Origin: Daphnia carinata
Lineage: Eukaryota; Arthropoda; Branchiopoda; Diplostraca; Daphniidae
Assembly: GCF_022539665.2 (NCBI RefSeq)
Contig: NC_081339.1
Span: 434,001-498,000, forward strand
Length of the DNA stretch: 64,000 bases
Direction of reading: 5' to 3'
The position numbers and the translations under genes were made by a program. Shown here in pieces: positions 1 through 10,409 of the stretch (position 1 is its first letter; each line of letters begins with the position of its first letter). The notes below the pieces were generated by a model, which did not search any database, was not told where the DNA came from, and saw only the letters and a program-made list of their open reading frames with translations.

Positions 1-79
1 TACGGAATATTCAACACGATGGATCCTAGATCAACAAAATTATTAATTAATTTCACAAGAATCGTATCTTTGTATTACA

Positions 80-720
80 CTAGGATCATACCAAGCTATC
101 GTACTGAGAGAGTGCAGAGAGGACAGAAACAGCGTAACACAACTGTGGATCTTCGAAACTGTAAACACCAATCCTGATATCCTAGAAAATTTTCCGGATA
201 CAACATTAGCAGAAATGCAAGAAATTCAGCAAGAACAACGAAAGGCAATCACAACCACGATTAATTCGCCACTATTCGGAGGAATTTTAAAAACTAATCA
301 CGGCAGCGGAAATATAATCTGGGACATGATTGTCTGGGATTATTGAAAAATGGGAAAACATCGAACGAAAAATGTCTAACACACCACGGAGTAAACAAAC
401 AAATGACGTTAGAAGAATGTGACAAAAAGTGGCCACGATGTCAAAAAGAACTAAGAAAACTGGTAAGCAGCAACGATCCGTTAGTACAATCACTAACTAC
501 AGTTACCAACTGCAGCAAAACAACAGAATGAGGACAAGCTTTCGAATATACATCTGATTTCACCATCAGACCATTCAACACGAATACCTGTGTTAAAGCC
601 AATACAACAATGCTCGTTCTTCAAGAATGCGCGAACACCAGCTCAATCTAGAGAACATTCGAGCACACACGACAGCTCATGGCAACAGATAGAACTGGGT
701 TGCATTCACCTTCGTCAGAC
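80..720 (+). pseudogene. N-terminal half of envelope glycoprotein, decayed
   Basis: One frame is open from about 80 to a TGA at 344-346; a second frame carries 343-531 and continues past a TGA at 529-531 to about 648. The peptides contain cysteines (KCLTHH, WPRCQKE, NTNTCVK) and possible N-glycosylation sites. They precede, in the expected order, the better preserved C-terminal half at 873-2345. I infer that this is the outer, N-terminal ectodomain of the same glycoprotein. At least two stops and one frame change interrupt it. No signal peptide is visible; it would lie left of the window. The assignment rests on position and composition, not on a recognised domain. Confidence 0.4.
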
Positions 721-872
721 AGGAAGTGTCTAACATAGAGAGTAGGACGAGTGAGCCAGGGGCATTGTCACGGCTCCGGCCAGAAACAACATGTTAGCTT
801 CGAATATCGCTTCCACACCAGCCAAAAACGCTTTCAGCGGCAGCCATCATTGCACTACACACGCAACAGCCA

Positions 873-2345
873 TTGGACGGGAAAACACTCCCATCCATTC
901 CGCCACTAATGAAAAGAGAAGTGAACAACCAATCAGAAAGGAATGAAAAATTGACTCCGCCCCCTGCCACACCCACAACAGAAAAATCAACAACAACGAC
1001 AAGCACTACAACAACTACAATTAGGCCAGTTACAAACACAGCAGCCAACAAACCCACAACGACGCATAAAACTACAACTAAACCCAGTATGACATCAACT
1101 TCAACAAAACCCCCCGCAACTACAAAGGCAATAATCACGTCAACAAGCACTAAACTTACCAGTACTACTAGGCCTACAACAACTGTTAAAATAACTTCGA
1201 CTTCAACAACCACTACAACTGCTAGGCCTACGTCAACGACAACAACCCCCACCACGACGAGATCCACAACAACAGCGACAACAACAAGGCGCCAACCAAG
1301 CTCAACTACGCAAGGTACGTCGACAGTGAAAGAGAGTCCAACGATCCCACAATCATCAACACAGACAGCCAGAAAGACCACATTAGCTACAACAGAAACT
1401 ACGTCTACAACAGAAAAAAATCAAATTCAGGCCATCGAGGAGAACAATATTCAAAATTTACCGCCAGCAGAGTCCCTGTTAATGGATCAGAAAACTGAAG
1501 AGTCAGTAATTAATGAGAATTTGGAGAGCGGTCTACCAAAAAACATCGAAGAATTCAATGACAAGATTAAATACGAAATAAATAAGATGCACGACCAATA
1601 TAAAATCAGCACTGAAACAGAACACGAGAACAAACTCGCAAAAGAAATTCGAGATGTTTATTGTCAATTATCGGCAATCAAAAGAAAACAGGCAGTTACC
1701 TTAGCTCAAACCAACGGAATTTTGGCTGCAGCAGCAGTAGGTTTACCTATCTGCACGAGACTACAAGGCTTCGGTCAAGCAATGACACTTTAACAATGCG
1801 AAGCCAAAAGAATTTTTATACCAGCAAATGGAACAAAATGTGGATTTCAACCGTTCTTTACTTACGAAGGAAAAAACTGTACGATCGGAACAGATGGATG
1901 GTCAATTCTTCTATATTCCGATTGTTTTTGGAAAACACCGTTGGTAAATTTAAATGGAAATCTACACACCTGGGAACACAACTCTACAACAGGAGATTGG
2001 ATACGCCAGAAACCTAGCATTCACATGCCTAATCTAGACCTCATTACAGAATTTGAAGAACTCCACCTTAATGATTTCGACTTCTCGCTGAAAAGACATC
2101 CAGCACATGAGACAATGGAGATGGAACAATTAAATATCCTGAATGACCTAGTGGGCAGAATGCAAGAAGGAAATTCCAATTCTGTTGGAGATATTGTGAT
2201 GTCAGAACAACAAGATAATCAAATAGGTCACATGTTCTCATGGTTCGACAAATTGACAATAATAGGTCTATCAGCGATTGGATTTTGTGCTATTTCTCGT
2301 ATGCTAACGGATCTTCATCATTTGCAACCCTATCTCGAAGATTAA
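873..2345 (+). pseudogene. Envelope glycoprotein, mucin-like region and C-terminal half
   Basis: One frame runs from ATG 873 to 2345 and is broken only by TAA at 1791-1793. Residues ~30-180 are mostly threonine and serine, like a densely O-glycosylated mucin stalk. The part after residue ~230 matches the envelope of element G (15402-17099) motif by motif: EHENKLAKEIRDVYC against DHENELARQIRLVHC, LPICTRLQGFGQ against LPQCAKLQAFGK, and TDGWSILLYSDCFW against LDGWELVKYSPCYW. A hydrophobic segment near 2248-2310 (LTIIGLSAIGFCAI) is a likely membrane anchor. The Thr-rich insert is absent from the G protein. I infer a membrane fusion glycoprotein. The viral family is uncertain; a chuvirus-like class III protein is possible. 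Confidence 0.6.
980..1420 (+). repeat. ACN-codon low-complexity tract (Thr-rich coding)
   Basis: Degenerate runs of aca, act, acc and acg codons encode the Thr/Ser/Pro-rich segment of the glycoprotein. The reverse strand is open across the tract only because ACN codons read as valine and similar codons backwards. Confidence 0.75.
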
Positions 2346-2382
2346 AGACCATATGCGCAGAAGCCGGAAGTTTACAAGATGA

Positions 2383-2703
2383 TACGACGATGGCATAGAG
2401 GAAGAACACGAACTCGCATCAATGATACCAGCACGAGAAACAAATTACCATTCAGACATAGCCATTGAACAACCGTTCATAAGAACGTCCGCCCCCGCAC
2501 AACTGACAATAGAAAGACAAGGTCAAATACGCCCTCCACGACCAAGCGCAACAAATTCATTAACCTACCCATCTATCGCAGAAACCGACACACCCAAAAG
2601 ATGTACAGGAAAACACACTACATACACTTACGTGGGCATGGTCTGGGAACACCTATGTCGTTGCATGTCAGAAACAGACAGCACTAATTCAGCCAAAAAG
2701 TAA
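2383..2703 (+). pseudogene. Possible cytoplasmic tail of the envelope or a small downstream ORF
   Basis: After the 2345 stop, another frame is open from 2383 (just after TGA 2380-2382) to TAA 2701-2703, about 106 codons. It is acidic at first (YDDGIEEEHELAS), then rich in Pro, Thr and Arg, with internal ATG at 2422. A hydrophilic stretch directly after the membrane anchor suits a frameshifted cytoplasmic tail. It could also be an independent ORF. There is no recognised domain. Confidence 0.3.
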
Positions 2704-3837
2704 TATCCCTAAGGTCATTTAAATTAAAAGTAGCCATTAACAAATATCCATTAACAAGTTAGTTAATTACATAATAAATTAGCACCCCTCCAGGAAATAA
2801 CACACTTACCAACATTTAAAAGCTTTAACAATTAAGTTGATTATTATTTTTTTTTTTAAATCCACCAATTCGAAAAAAAAAATTACCATTACCATTACCC
2901 ACTACTTGAACTTTATGGCAAAAAACAGACGAAGAAACAAACTCAAATAACAATTTTGTATTCCCAACTAACAAATTATCTACATAATCAAAAAGCAAAA
3001 CAAAAATAATAGCATTGAAACGTTATAATGAAAACAAACAAACAAACAAACTCAAATAACAATTTTGTACTTCCGACTAACACAGCTACAACACTGTCAA
3101 CATAAAAAATCAATAACATAATCCTCAGACAATCCCCGACTTCAGCCACCAGAGGAAGCGAGCGAACCTCAATGGGTAGCGGTTGCGATAACGCGCATAC
3201 CCAGGAGGTTTCCTGGAAAAAATCGGATTATTATTATTATTTAAAAAAAAAAAAAAATGTTAAACAAACACATACAAGTAATAGTAGTGATTGATCCATG
3301 GACGTTCGTTTTTAAAATGCACAAAATCCGAAACGGCAAAGAAAATTCGAAATGAGTTAAAAAAACAGTTCGTGATCTCTTGGACGAAACCGCTGGAAAT
3401 GGCTCTCAGGAGTATGATATAGCGCCTTATCAGTGTGACACAATGCAGTTTCGACTTGTCGCCGATACCGAGAAAAGTAATTGAAGTCAAAATTTTGCAT
3501 CGCGAACTACAAAAGAAACGAGCAGAACAACAAAACAAGCAGTGTTCCTTACAAAAGGACAAAAAGAATAAAAAGGCAAGAACCCCTATAAGAAAATGAC
3601 AATGACTGAAAAGGGAAGAAAAACAGAATAAAAACAGAAAGGGAATAAAAACAGAAAACGGATCATGTTAAATGCATGACAAACCTGTTATCAAATGAAG
3701 AACAGAGAAACAAGAACATAAAGGAAAAGAAAAAGCAACGTGAAGATCTTTGAACAAACTAGATTTTGCAAAACGCAAAAAAAACTCTTCCCAGTGTCTC
3801 AACGGCATAAATCCAGCAAAGCTTCACAAAATAAAGT
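2704..3837. other. AT-rich spacer between envelope and ankyrin ORFs
   Basis: No convincing ORF. Long A and T runs occur near 2845-2880 and 3235-3258. The exception is a GC-rich island at about 3140-3216, listed separately. The stretch 3260-3800 is A-rich with many aaacag/aaaacaga words and no recognisable product. Confidence 0.5.
3174..3216 (+). other. GC-rich stem-loop island
   Basis: GGGTA at 3174-3178 pairs with TACCC at 3198-3202, and CCAGGA/TCCTGG at 3201-3216 forms a 6-bp hairpin with a GGTT loop. It stands out from the AT-rich surroundings. It may be a tRNA-like or processing structure. It has no complete tRNA fold. Confidence 0.3.
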
Positions 3838-3867
3838 GTGCATCACATACCATTCACTCATCTCAAA

Positions 3868-4068
3868 ATGGCAAATAATTTCCTTACCAAAGTTTACGAA
3901 CACAAAGTAACCATCATTCCTCAGAAGACGAAAAAAGTATACGAACTAATCACTATCAGCGACACCGAAAGTGAGGATACTCAACAGGACTGCAGAGCAA
4001 AAGAGAGTGCGAAAAGTGCGGATGAGAACAAGGAAATAGTGCGATCTTACGACACCCCTTCAGTGTGA
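3868..4068 (+). CDS. Small acidic hypothetical ORF upstream of the ankyrin gene
   Basis: ATG 3868 to TGA 4066-4068 gives 66 residues. A basic/aliphatic first half (KVYEHKVTIIPQKTKKVYELI) is followed by an acidic, Ser/Asp/Glu-rich second half (ISDTESEDTQQD). It lies 50 nt before the first ATG of the ankyrin ORF in a different frame, so it could be the frameshifted N-terminus of that protein. There is no known domain. Coding status is uncertain. Confidence 0.3.
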   Translation: MANNFLTKVYEHKVTIIPQKTKKVYELITISDTESEDTQQDCRAKESAKSADENKEIVRSYDTPSV

Positions 4069-4118
4069 ACCTCCCAAAAACGCAATAAGCCGGACGACCA
4101 ACAGAGGGAAACAGAAGC

Positions 4119-5024
4119 ATGTTAAAACTGTCGGATGAAAACGATAGCATCCATATCAGCAGCCCGAGCAGAAAAAATCCAACTGCGAAGACAATCTATG
4201 ATAGACTTAGAAAACGGTAAACTTTCATTAACGATGATGGGAGCCCCAATGCAGGTGCACAAAAGATGGCCACATTCCTCAATGAAAGATTTGAAGAAGA
4301 ACCGACGCTACTCCACACAAGCGTACGAAGATGTAGGTACGACATTACCGATCTTTTACTATCCTTCGGAGTGGACCCAGAGATACTCTATCACGGAAAA
4401 ACAATTGGCCATATCGCAGCAGCCGAAAATGATCTACTGTTACTACGAATCCTGAAGCATAACAACTGCGAATTTACAGCTCGCAACTACAACGGAGAAA
4501 CTTCCTTAATGTTGGCAATCTCACACGAAAACCAAGAATGTGTGAAGTTAATATGGACACCAACTAACACCAACATTACAACACCAAGCAGCAGAACCGT
4601 TTTGCATTATTTAGCCATGTATGGCCTAGAAGACCTTGCCATCCAAATTTGCGCAAAGAGAATCATCAACATCAACCAACAAGACGACTCAGGCGAAACC
4701 ACCTTACACGTAGCAGCCGGATTCAACCGAATCGACATGATGGAAATACTACTGCTACACGGAGCAGACGCAAGGATAAAAGACTCCCATGGACGCACGG
4801 CTGGATCAGAAACATGCAGTAAAAGAGCGTAAGCCATATTCCAAAAATGGGAACAAAAACATAACAGTAATTCCCTAACCAAGACTGGAAGAAAAGAACA
4901 ACTCCAATACCGCCGCGAGAAAAACGAAAAAGCCATAATCAACAAAGCCGAAATACCGGGTCGAAAGAAAAGCAAGAATAAAAGACGAAAAGAAAGAAGA
5001 CAATATACCAGCAACTTTATTTAA
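4119..5024 (+). pseudogene. Ankyrin-repeat protein gene carried by the retroelement
   Basis: One frame runs from ATG 4119 to TAA 5022-5024 with two in-frame stops, TAA 4218-4220 and TAA 4830-4832. The central uninterrupted part (ATG 4266-4832, 188 codons) has 4-5 ankyrin-type repeats: TLLHTSVRR...LLLSFGVDPE, KTIGHIAAAENDLLLLRIL, GETSLMLAISHENQECVKL, RTVLHYLAMYGLEDLAI and GETTLHVAAGFNRIDMMEILLLHGAD. The tail after 4832 is very basic (KKSKNKRRKERRQ), like a nuclear localisation signal. AATAAA overlaps the final stop. Ankyrin repeats are protein-binding modules. In insect polydnaviruses, IkappaB-like ankyrin proteins act on host NF-kB; a similar role here is only an inference from gene context. 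Confidence 0.6.
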
Positions 5025-5117
5025 ATAAACTGCAATTCTTTTTCTTAAATTTTAGGTTGGGGAACCATTTATCTTATCCACCCATAGCAACAACTGTAGT
5101 CGGTAATTCTTCTTATC

Positions 5118-5315
5118 GAAGAGGGGAAGGAATGTAGCGAGCCCAAAGGCTATCCAAAGGAAGCAACACCTCATACATCCCTCAAGCGTTTCACAAGTGA
5201 AAGTGAACGTATCTCCTCCCACTTTACCTTCATTATTTGTGTCCTTTAGTAGTATAAATACTGCATGCTTGTAGAATGTAATTTGGAATTGTTTCGGCAT
5301 TCCACTGACAATACA
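5118..5315 (+). repeat. Polypurine tract and probable 3' LTR
   Basis: A pure GA run (5118-5132) is followed at once by TGTAGCGAGC. A TATA-like box is at 5253-5260. The likely end is ACAATACA at 5315, giving TG...CA and about 183 bp. The 5' partner is outside the window, so the right boundary is a guess; an end near 5337 is also possible. Confidence 0.5.
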
Positions 5316-5339
5316 TGAGTTTTAGGAAACTTTACAATA

Positions 5340-5683
5340 TGAATCTAATCGGTAATTGCAATTTTTATGTTTTTTACATAAGGTCTCATGACGCTAATTT
5401 GGGACAGCCGACTACGTACTAGATGACATATTAGGCTTTTCAACTTTGTGTTGTTCGAGATGGCATACTCGAAAGAAATTGGATTGCCAAGCTATAGGAG
5501 AATGGTTCCATACCGTCTGGGCACTATAATTTCTTTTTCCAAATTTTTAATTATCCCCTTTTTTATGAGATATTTTTGAATCGCTAAAGATACCTTCAAC
5601 TAAAACAATATCAAAAATATTAGGACAAATAGATTCTTTGAAGTTTTCTCTATACGGTTGTTAAATATTTTGTGAAAATCATG
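5340..5683 (-). repeat. Inverted copy of the AT-rich ~340-bp tandem-repeat family
   Basis: Read on the minus strand this matches the first units at 41100-41480 and 53170-53550, including the gacgctaatttgggacag motif (forward form ctgtcccaaattagcgtc). It ends abruptly at 5683, where Gypsy copy A begins. It has no coding potential. Confidence 0.75.
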
Positions 5684-6384
5684 TGCCGCCTCCGCTTTTC
5701 CACCTCCGCCAAATGTTTTTTGGCTTTTTCTTCGCCCCTTACGCAGATGTATTTAAAGGCTTGGGATTGCTACCGACTGAACATACCATTAAGGTGAGCC
5801 CAGATGTTGACCCCGAAGTATATGCAGTCCGACGCCTGGCGTTCCGTCTCCGAAACCCGGTCGAGAAAAAGCTCGCAGAGTTGGAAAACGTGGGGATCAT
5901 CTCACGAGTTACCGAACCCACAGAGTCGGTCAGTCCAATAGTGGTCATCGTCAAACCGGGAAAAGATGTCCAGATTTGTATCGACCTTACCGCATTAAAC
6001 CAAGCTATCAAACGGCAATATTTCATCCGTCGAAGAGCTGTTTGGATGGATCGGCAGCTAAATGAACGCCTTGTAGCTGTCCTTCCTCGCTGTCATGATG
6101 TTAATCTTCGTCTAAACATTAAAAAGTTTTGTTTCTTCCTGCAGCAAGTACCCTGGCTTGGCCACATCGTCAAAGAAGGTCAATTAATGGCTGACCCAAC
6201 CAAGGTGGAACCAATACTAAGCATGCCAGATCCAAAGTGCAAGCAGGATCTCCTTCGTCTGCTCGGTATGGCAATTTATCTAAACAAATTTCGAAACAAC
6301 CTATCAAAGTTAACCCGTCCCCTGCGTGATTTCTCAAAGCAGATGCTGAATGGATATGGGATGAGCAACAACACGAAAACCTAA
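5683..6384 (+). pseudogene. Gypsy copy A reverse transcriptase, palm deleted
   Basis: The 233-codon ORF begins at the pol linker (PYADVFKGLG) and continues through the RT fingers (VIVKPGKDVQICIDLTALNQ). It then jumps from AIKRQYF to a segment that matches the post-catalytic part in copy D (ERLVAVLPRCHDVNLRLNIKK, WLGHIVKEGQLMADPTKV). The DLDD catalytic block seen in copies C and D is missing, so this is an internal deletion and no polymerase activity is possible. The frame is lost near 6338. Confidence 0.75.
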
Positions 6385-6785
6385 AGAAGCTCAAAGCGGC
6401 GTTTGCATCATTGCCAGTGCTGCGCCTGGGCGATCCCGATCTTCCTCTGGTTGTATCCGTCGATGCCTCCCCCACCGCCCTTGGAGCAGTATTATTACAA
6501 GACAACCAGCCCGTCGCCTATGCATCCGTATCCCAGACGGAAAAACAGAAACGTTACGTGCAGATCGAAAAGGAACTCCTTGCTATTCAGTTGGGACTGG
6601 ACTGTCCCCTAGCAGGCCTCCTCAACAAACCAGTGGCATCATTCTCACTCCACATCCAGCGCATCCTCCTTGAACGACACGGCGAGTTTTTGACGACAAA
6701 CCAGGACGTGACCTCTCCTTTCCGATGCCCTCAGCCGTGCCTCCAGTTCCATTATCCACACGGAAGACCAATCACAATCAAGTGA
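6339..6785 (+). pseudogene. Gypsy copy A RNase H fragment
   Basis: Reading continues in a new frame with WIWDEQQHENLKKLKAAFASLP, then LVVSVDASPTALGAVLLQDNQPVAYAS (first catalytic Asp) and EKELLAIQLGLD (catalytic Glu). The last part of the domain, including TDH, is lost, and the frame degenerates after about 6620. Confidence 0.7.
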
Positions 6786-6939
6786 TGAGCGCTTACATTT
6801 GGTGATTACGTCGGCCATGCCCGCTACGGACACCAGAACCCGTTACGCCGCCGCCGCCGCCACTGATCCTGCCCTTCAAGTGGTGAAAGACATGCTTTTC
6901 AAAGGATGGCCGAACACAAGAGAAATTTTCCAATAACGA

Positions 6940-7904
6940 ACTAACCCTTTTCGAACGTTCGGCACGAGTTACCAGAATGCGATGGCCTCTTTTTCGAGGG
7001 GAAACGGTGGTGGTCCGGAAATCATTGCAGCAGGAAATCTCACGGCAAATCCACGTTGGCCACTTCGGAGAAGTCAAATGTGTCGAACGCGCAAATCGGG
7101 TGTGTACTGACAAGGCTACATTAACAACATTAAGTAACAAATAAAGTCCCAAAGATGGTGGCGTCGTGTTCAACCTGCGAAGAAAATCAAAACCAAAATC
7201 CTGCCCAGCCACTGCAACCTGTTGAGGCCCCGCTGCATCCTTTCCAGATCGTGGGCTCAGACCTGTTTGACTTCAAAGGAGTTCCCTATTTGCTCGTCGT
7301 CGACTACTACAGTAAATGGCCATGTTTTGTCCTACTAAAGTCAACGGTCTCGTCTGCAATCATCGCATACCTCGATCGGATTTTCGCCGATTATGAGATT
7401 CCATCCGTGCTAGGGTCCGACAATGTACCCCAATACGGAAGTGCAGAGTTCCGGCGCTATTGTGCCTCCATGGGCATTCAACACACCACTTCAAATCCAG
7501 AATACCCGCAGTCTAATGGGTTGGCCGAGAGAACCGTACAGACGGTGAAAAAACGGATCGTAAAAATGCTAGACGACGTGAAAACGGCGTGGGATGCTTT
7601 CGCCGTAATTCGTTCAACACCCCTGTCCTCAACTCTTTCCTCACCCACCATCCTCCAACAAGGCCGCCACTTCAGTGGCGCTCTTCCTTACGCCTTCTCC
7701 ACACTCCAGCCCAGGGTCGTTAGTGCGCCAACGTCCGGCAGCAGTTACAGAAAAGCAATGCAGCAGCGTCATTCAACCATGGCATTTTCCCCACCACCCA
7801 TGGTTCCGTTTTGTCCGTCGGGCAGACGGCCCAAGTTCGCGTTTCCAGAAAGTGGATTCCGGGTAATGTTACAAAGGTATGTGCAGATCCCCATTCGTAT
7901 ATAG
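6940..7904 (+). pseudogene. Gypsy copy A integrase
   Basis: A broken zinc-binding region comes first (HVGHFGEVKC near 7050, later C..C at MVASCSTCEEN, 7155). The main ORF is 7155-7904. The catalytic core is visible: VGSDLFDFKG (first Asp), SVLGSDNVPQYGS (second Asp) and NGLAERTVQTVKK (Glu), so the DDE residues are retained. After about residue 150 the frame is poor and does not give a clean GPY/F or chromodomain. The role would be strand transfer of element cDNA, but the host element is dead. Confidence 0.7.
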
Positions 7905-8390
7905 TCCACACCCGAGATGGGCAAAAATTCAGGAGAACCCGCCGAGCGATCAATGCACAGTGAGAACGCAGCCCAGCTCCTCCACATTCTTCACCGTTTT
8001 TACAGTATTCGACTAAACCACCTCCGCAGGCCTTAGTGTCCCAGACTTTTCCAGCTTTGCCCCAAGATGGATGGTTACTACCACAGAGTATACAACACAC
8101 CCGACTGACGAGAGTCCATTTCACGGGTTTTCACCGGTCGCTCCCGCAGTCGCCACTTCGTCACAAAACCGCCCTGGCCAAGAGACATCGGACACGCGTG
8201 GAATCACGCGTTCCCGACGGCCCTACCTGGTCAACACCCGCTCGTTACTTCCGCTTACACGCTAAGTGTCTCACATACCGATGCTCTCACTCGCCTAAAT
8301 TTTCTCACCCCATATCCGTTGCATCTGTCACTTACTACCATATACTTCTCGAACCATCTCTAACGTCCTACAAGGAACTATGCTAACCTC
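7905..8390 (+). pseudogene. Gypsy copy A pol C-terminal remnant
   Basis: Short frame-switching peptides match the minus-strand copies C (31780-32050) and D (49690-50000), for example HPTDESPFHGFSPVAPAVATSS. It appears to be a Ser/Pro-rich, disordered end of the polyprotein. There is no domain. Confidence 0.5.
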
Positions 8391-8820
8391 ATAGTGTTAT
8401 CATATTTTCACCTCATGCTTGTGATACATGTGCACCTCATGCTCATGCCCATCAAGTTTAAAGTTGAAATCGTAGTCCACGATAAAGGAAGATGTAGTAA
8501 ATGGTAAACTAGCAATCCCTGTAACTAAGAATACCCCGCGACCAAGAATACAAAGTCTTGTAACAGCTACTGAAGCGTCTACAACAAGCATCATATCAGA
8601 TTAACTTGCTATTCTGGAGAAAATACTCTCTATTCTAATACTATATACTAACGCGAAAAAGAAAGGTGACTGAATAGTTAAAGCGAACAGGAAAGGCCAA
8701 TGCCATAAAAGATGAGGTAAGCTGACCATCGCAATGCTACCTGTCGGATATTCATCAATAACGAAATATTCGATTTTCTAACAGGAATATATTTTTTATG
8801 ACTGTTCATTGTTTCATTAT
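8391..8820. repeat. Non-coding flank shared by Gypsy copies A, C and D
   Basis: This is the inverse of 31150-31570 and of 49390-49600 plus parts of 48500-48780. It includes the 'cacctcatgcttgtgataca' block and the 'cgaacaggaaaggccaatgc' block. It may contain the LTR of this Gypsy family, but no second LTR copy is present beside it to prove that. Confidence 0.5.
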
Positions 8821-8850
8821 GGGGGTTTAGCTGAGTGGTAGAGCATTCGA
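8821..8850 (+). pseudogene. tRNA-Cys 5' half
   Basis: The first 30 nt, gggggtttagctgagtggta plus gagcattcga, match the acceptor and D-arm of the tRNA-Cys genes at 48421 and 49235 with a few changes. The match stops at 8851 where Gypsy copy B begins. No anticodon or T-arm remains. Confidence 0.7.
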
Positions 8851-9290
8851 CAGCGACGAGGGACAGCTACCAGACGTTCATTTAGCTGCTTTTTTGCGTC
8901 TCCCCGTACCAGCAAATCATCTAAGTCGATTTCAATGCCACCTATGTCACCGAAAAATTTCTCCATGGTGCACTGGCACACCTCGGGTGCTGATCGAATG
9001 TCAAACGGCAGCCGACGGAAACGGAATCGTCCGAAAGGGGTCGCCATGTTGCATAAGTATGACGACTCATCGGATGGAGCTATCTGATAAAATCCAGCGG
9101 TTGCGTCTAACTATTTTCTCGACCGGGTTTCGGAGACGGAACGCCAAGCGTCGGACTGCATATACTTCGGGGTCAACATCTGGGCTCACCTTAATGGTAT
9201 GTTCAGTCGGTAGCCGTCCCAAGCCAGTAAATACATCTGCGTAGGGGGCGAGGAAAAAGCAAAAAACATTTGGCGGAGGTGGAAAAGCGG
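8851..9290 (-). pseudogene. Gypsy copy B, RT fragment
   Basis: Reading leftwards: PYADVFTGLGRLPTEH, the pol linker and RT fingers, then after a deletion RTMEKFF-type sequence (CQCTMEKFFGDIGGIEIDLDD) and ERLVAVPRRC. It ends at the half tRNA-Cys. It contains a DLDD catalytic motif but is far too short to function. Confidence 0.7.
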
Positions 9291-9690
9291 AGGCAGCAGC
9301 AAAACGGGAAAATTGCAGGGAAATGGAAAATTTCTTCAAAAATAGTAATGCGCCACAGTTGGATAAAGAATTTGACGACGACGTTGATGAGGGATACCTC
9401 CAATACAATGGAACGGACATTTCCAGTCGCTACCAACACCAGGGACATCTGAGACAATTTCTTCTCATGTCACTTTGACAAAAAGATGGTGTGTTTTCAT
9501 TGTATGATTATAGCACTTGGTCAGTTTAATGTTTTAAATTCCCTAATTCCTCATAATTATTTCTTCTGTTTTACAGTCCGAAGGCAAAAGGAAAAAAGGG
9601 CAAAAAGACAACAGGCAAGGTCTGTATAGAAGGATCACGACGCTCATCGAGGTCTCGAGCACGATTAGAGGCACGATTAGAGGATTCTTT
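9286..9690 (+). other. Exon-like fragment beside Gypsy copy B
   Basis: This matches 32990-33560 and 52120-52700. A coding-looking stretch (EMENFF, LDKEFDDDVDEGYLQYNGTD) is followed by an AT-rich interval and a splice acceptor, ttctgttttacag, ending at 9576, then a basic stretch rich in Lys and Arg. In this copy the sequence breaks off near 9690, before the zinc-finger part. The larger copies are described under 32990. Confidence 0.5.
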
Positions 9691-10075
9691 TGCCTTTGTC
9701 GAAGATACTGAACAAAGTGGCTACGTGTTCTCTGATCGTTGTTTGCTTTATAGTCTGCTCTCTCAATTAGTGCCATTGATGCTTCTGTAAAAAATATGGA
9801 AATTGCAATCACAGGATAGATGAATATAGTAAGCTGGCTAAGGTGCGAACTTTCCGATTCATAAACGGAATTTAGGCGAACCCTGTGATGTCCATATTAA
9901 TTGCAAAAATGTTAGTTTTGGATGATTAAAATGAATTAACAATCTCTCTTGAATAAAAAGAAAACCGTATGGTTAAAAAAATGAGCTGAAAGGTATTAAG
10001 CATGAATTATAATTTGGTCGCTATACACGGTGGAACCACCGATTTTCAAATTTAAAAAAAAATAAAATTATCTTT
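9690..10075. repeat. Dispersed repeat, second copy at 42690-43020
   Basis: Starting at tcgttgtttgctttatagtc it matches 42690-43020 almost base for base, including gcgaactttccgatt and ggaaccaccga. It contains a small hairpin, ttccg...cggaa. It is non-coding. Confidence 0.75.
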
Positions 10076-10399
10076 TATTATCGAATGATATTCATGATGT
10101 CATTACATTAAAAACAAACAAAAAATCAGTTTTTCTCCTAAGATGCAGACGTTATTCGGGCAGACTATAAGAAATTTGGCAACGTTGCACTTATTACAAA
10201 ACAAAAACAAACAAATGTAAAGCATTTTATGGTTGGATAATAAAAATAAACAAAAGTAAACAAAACTATTTGAGATTGAGATAGAGATAACAATAAGCAA
10301 ATGTAAAACAATAAAAACTTACATATTTAGGTAGAAAATTAGTGAGGAATGAAAAAAAAAATATGAGCTAAAATGTGACACTTAATAGAAAACAAGAGA
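10076..10399. other. AT-rich stretch at the 3' side of the LINE
   Basis: No supported gene. Because the LINE runs on the minus strand, this may include its 3' UTR. No clear poly(A) tail or target duplication is visible. Confidence 0.4.
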
Positions 10400-10409
10400 C
10401 GGTAATTAT

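Larger units (their letters stand above)
1..5315 (+). mobile_element. 3' part of an enveloped LTR retroelement with an ankyrin gene
   Basis: The order on the plus strand is: broken glycoprotein gene (about 80-2703), AT-rich spacer, small ORF, ankyrin-repeat ORF (4119-5024), AATAAA at 5024-5029, a 15-nt purine run at 5118-5132, and a TG...CA segment at 5133-5315 with a TATA-like box. A purine run directly before TG is the usual start of a 3' LTR. Gag and pol, if present, lie left of the window. The superfamily cannot be read from what remains. The envelope is clearly related to that of Gypsy element G at 15402-17099, so Gypsy is the leading guess. All large ORFs are interrupted, so this copy is probably dead. 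Confidence 0.6.
5684..8390 (+). mobile_element. Gypsy element copy A, decayed, 5'-truncated
   Basis: Plus-strand pieces of RT, RNase H and integrase appear in pol order and in changing frames. Copies B (8851-9290), C (31575-33020) and D (49600-52140) belong to the same family on the minus strand. The peptide TEHTIKVSPD.DPEVYAVRRLAFRLRNPVEK is shared and typical of the nematode/arthropod K02A2.6-type Gypsy clade. No gag and no clear LTR pair are present. The left end coincides with a purine/pyrimidine segment that in the other copies continues into a plus-strand exon-like fragment. Confidence 0.75.

Noticed and set aside
794-1381. 195-codon minus-strand ORF, valine-rich
   Set aside because: Mirror of the ACN threonine codons of the mucin-like region; repetitive VVV composition, no domain.
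3838-4150. Minus-strand ORF opposite the small acidic ORF
   Set aside because: Ser/Phe/His-rich antisense shadow without features.
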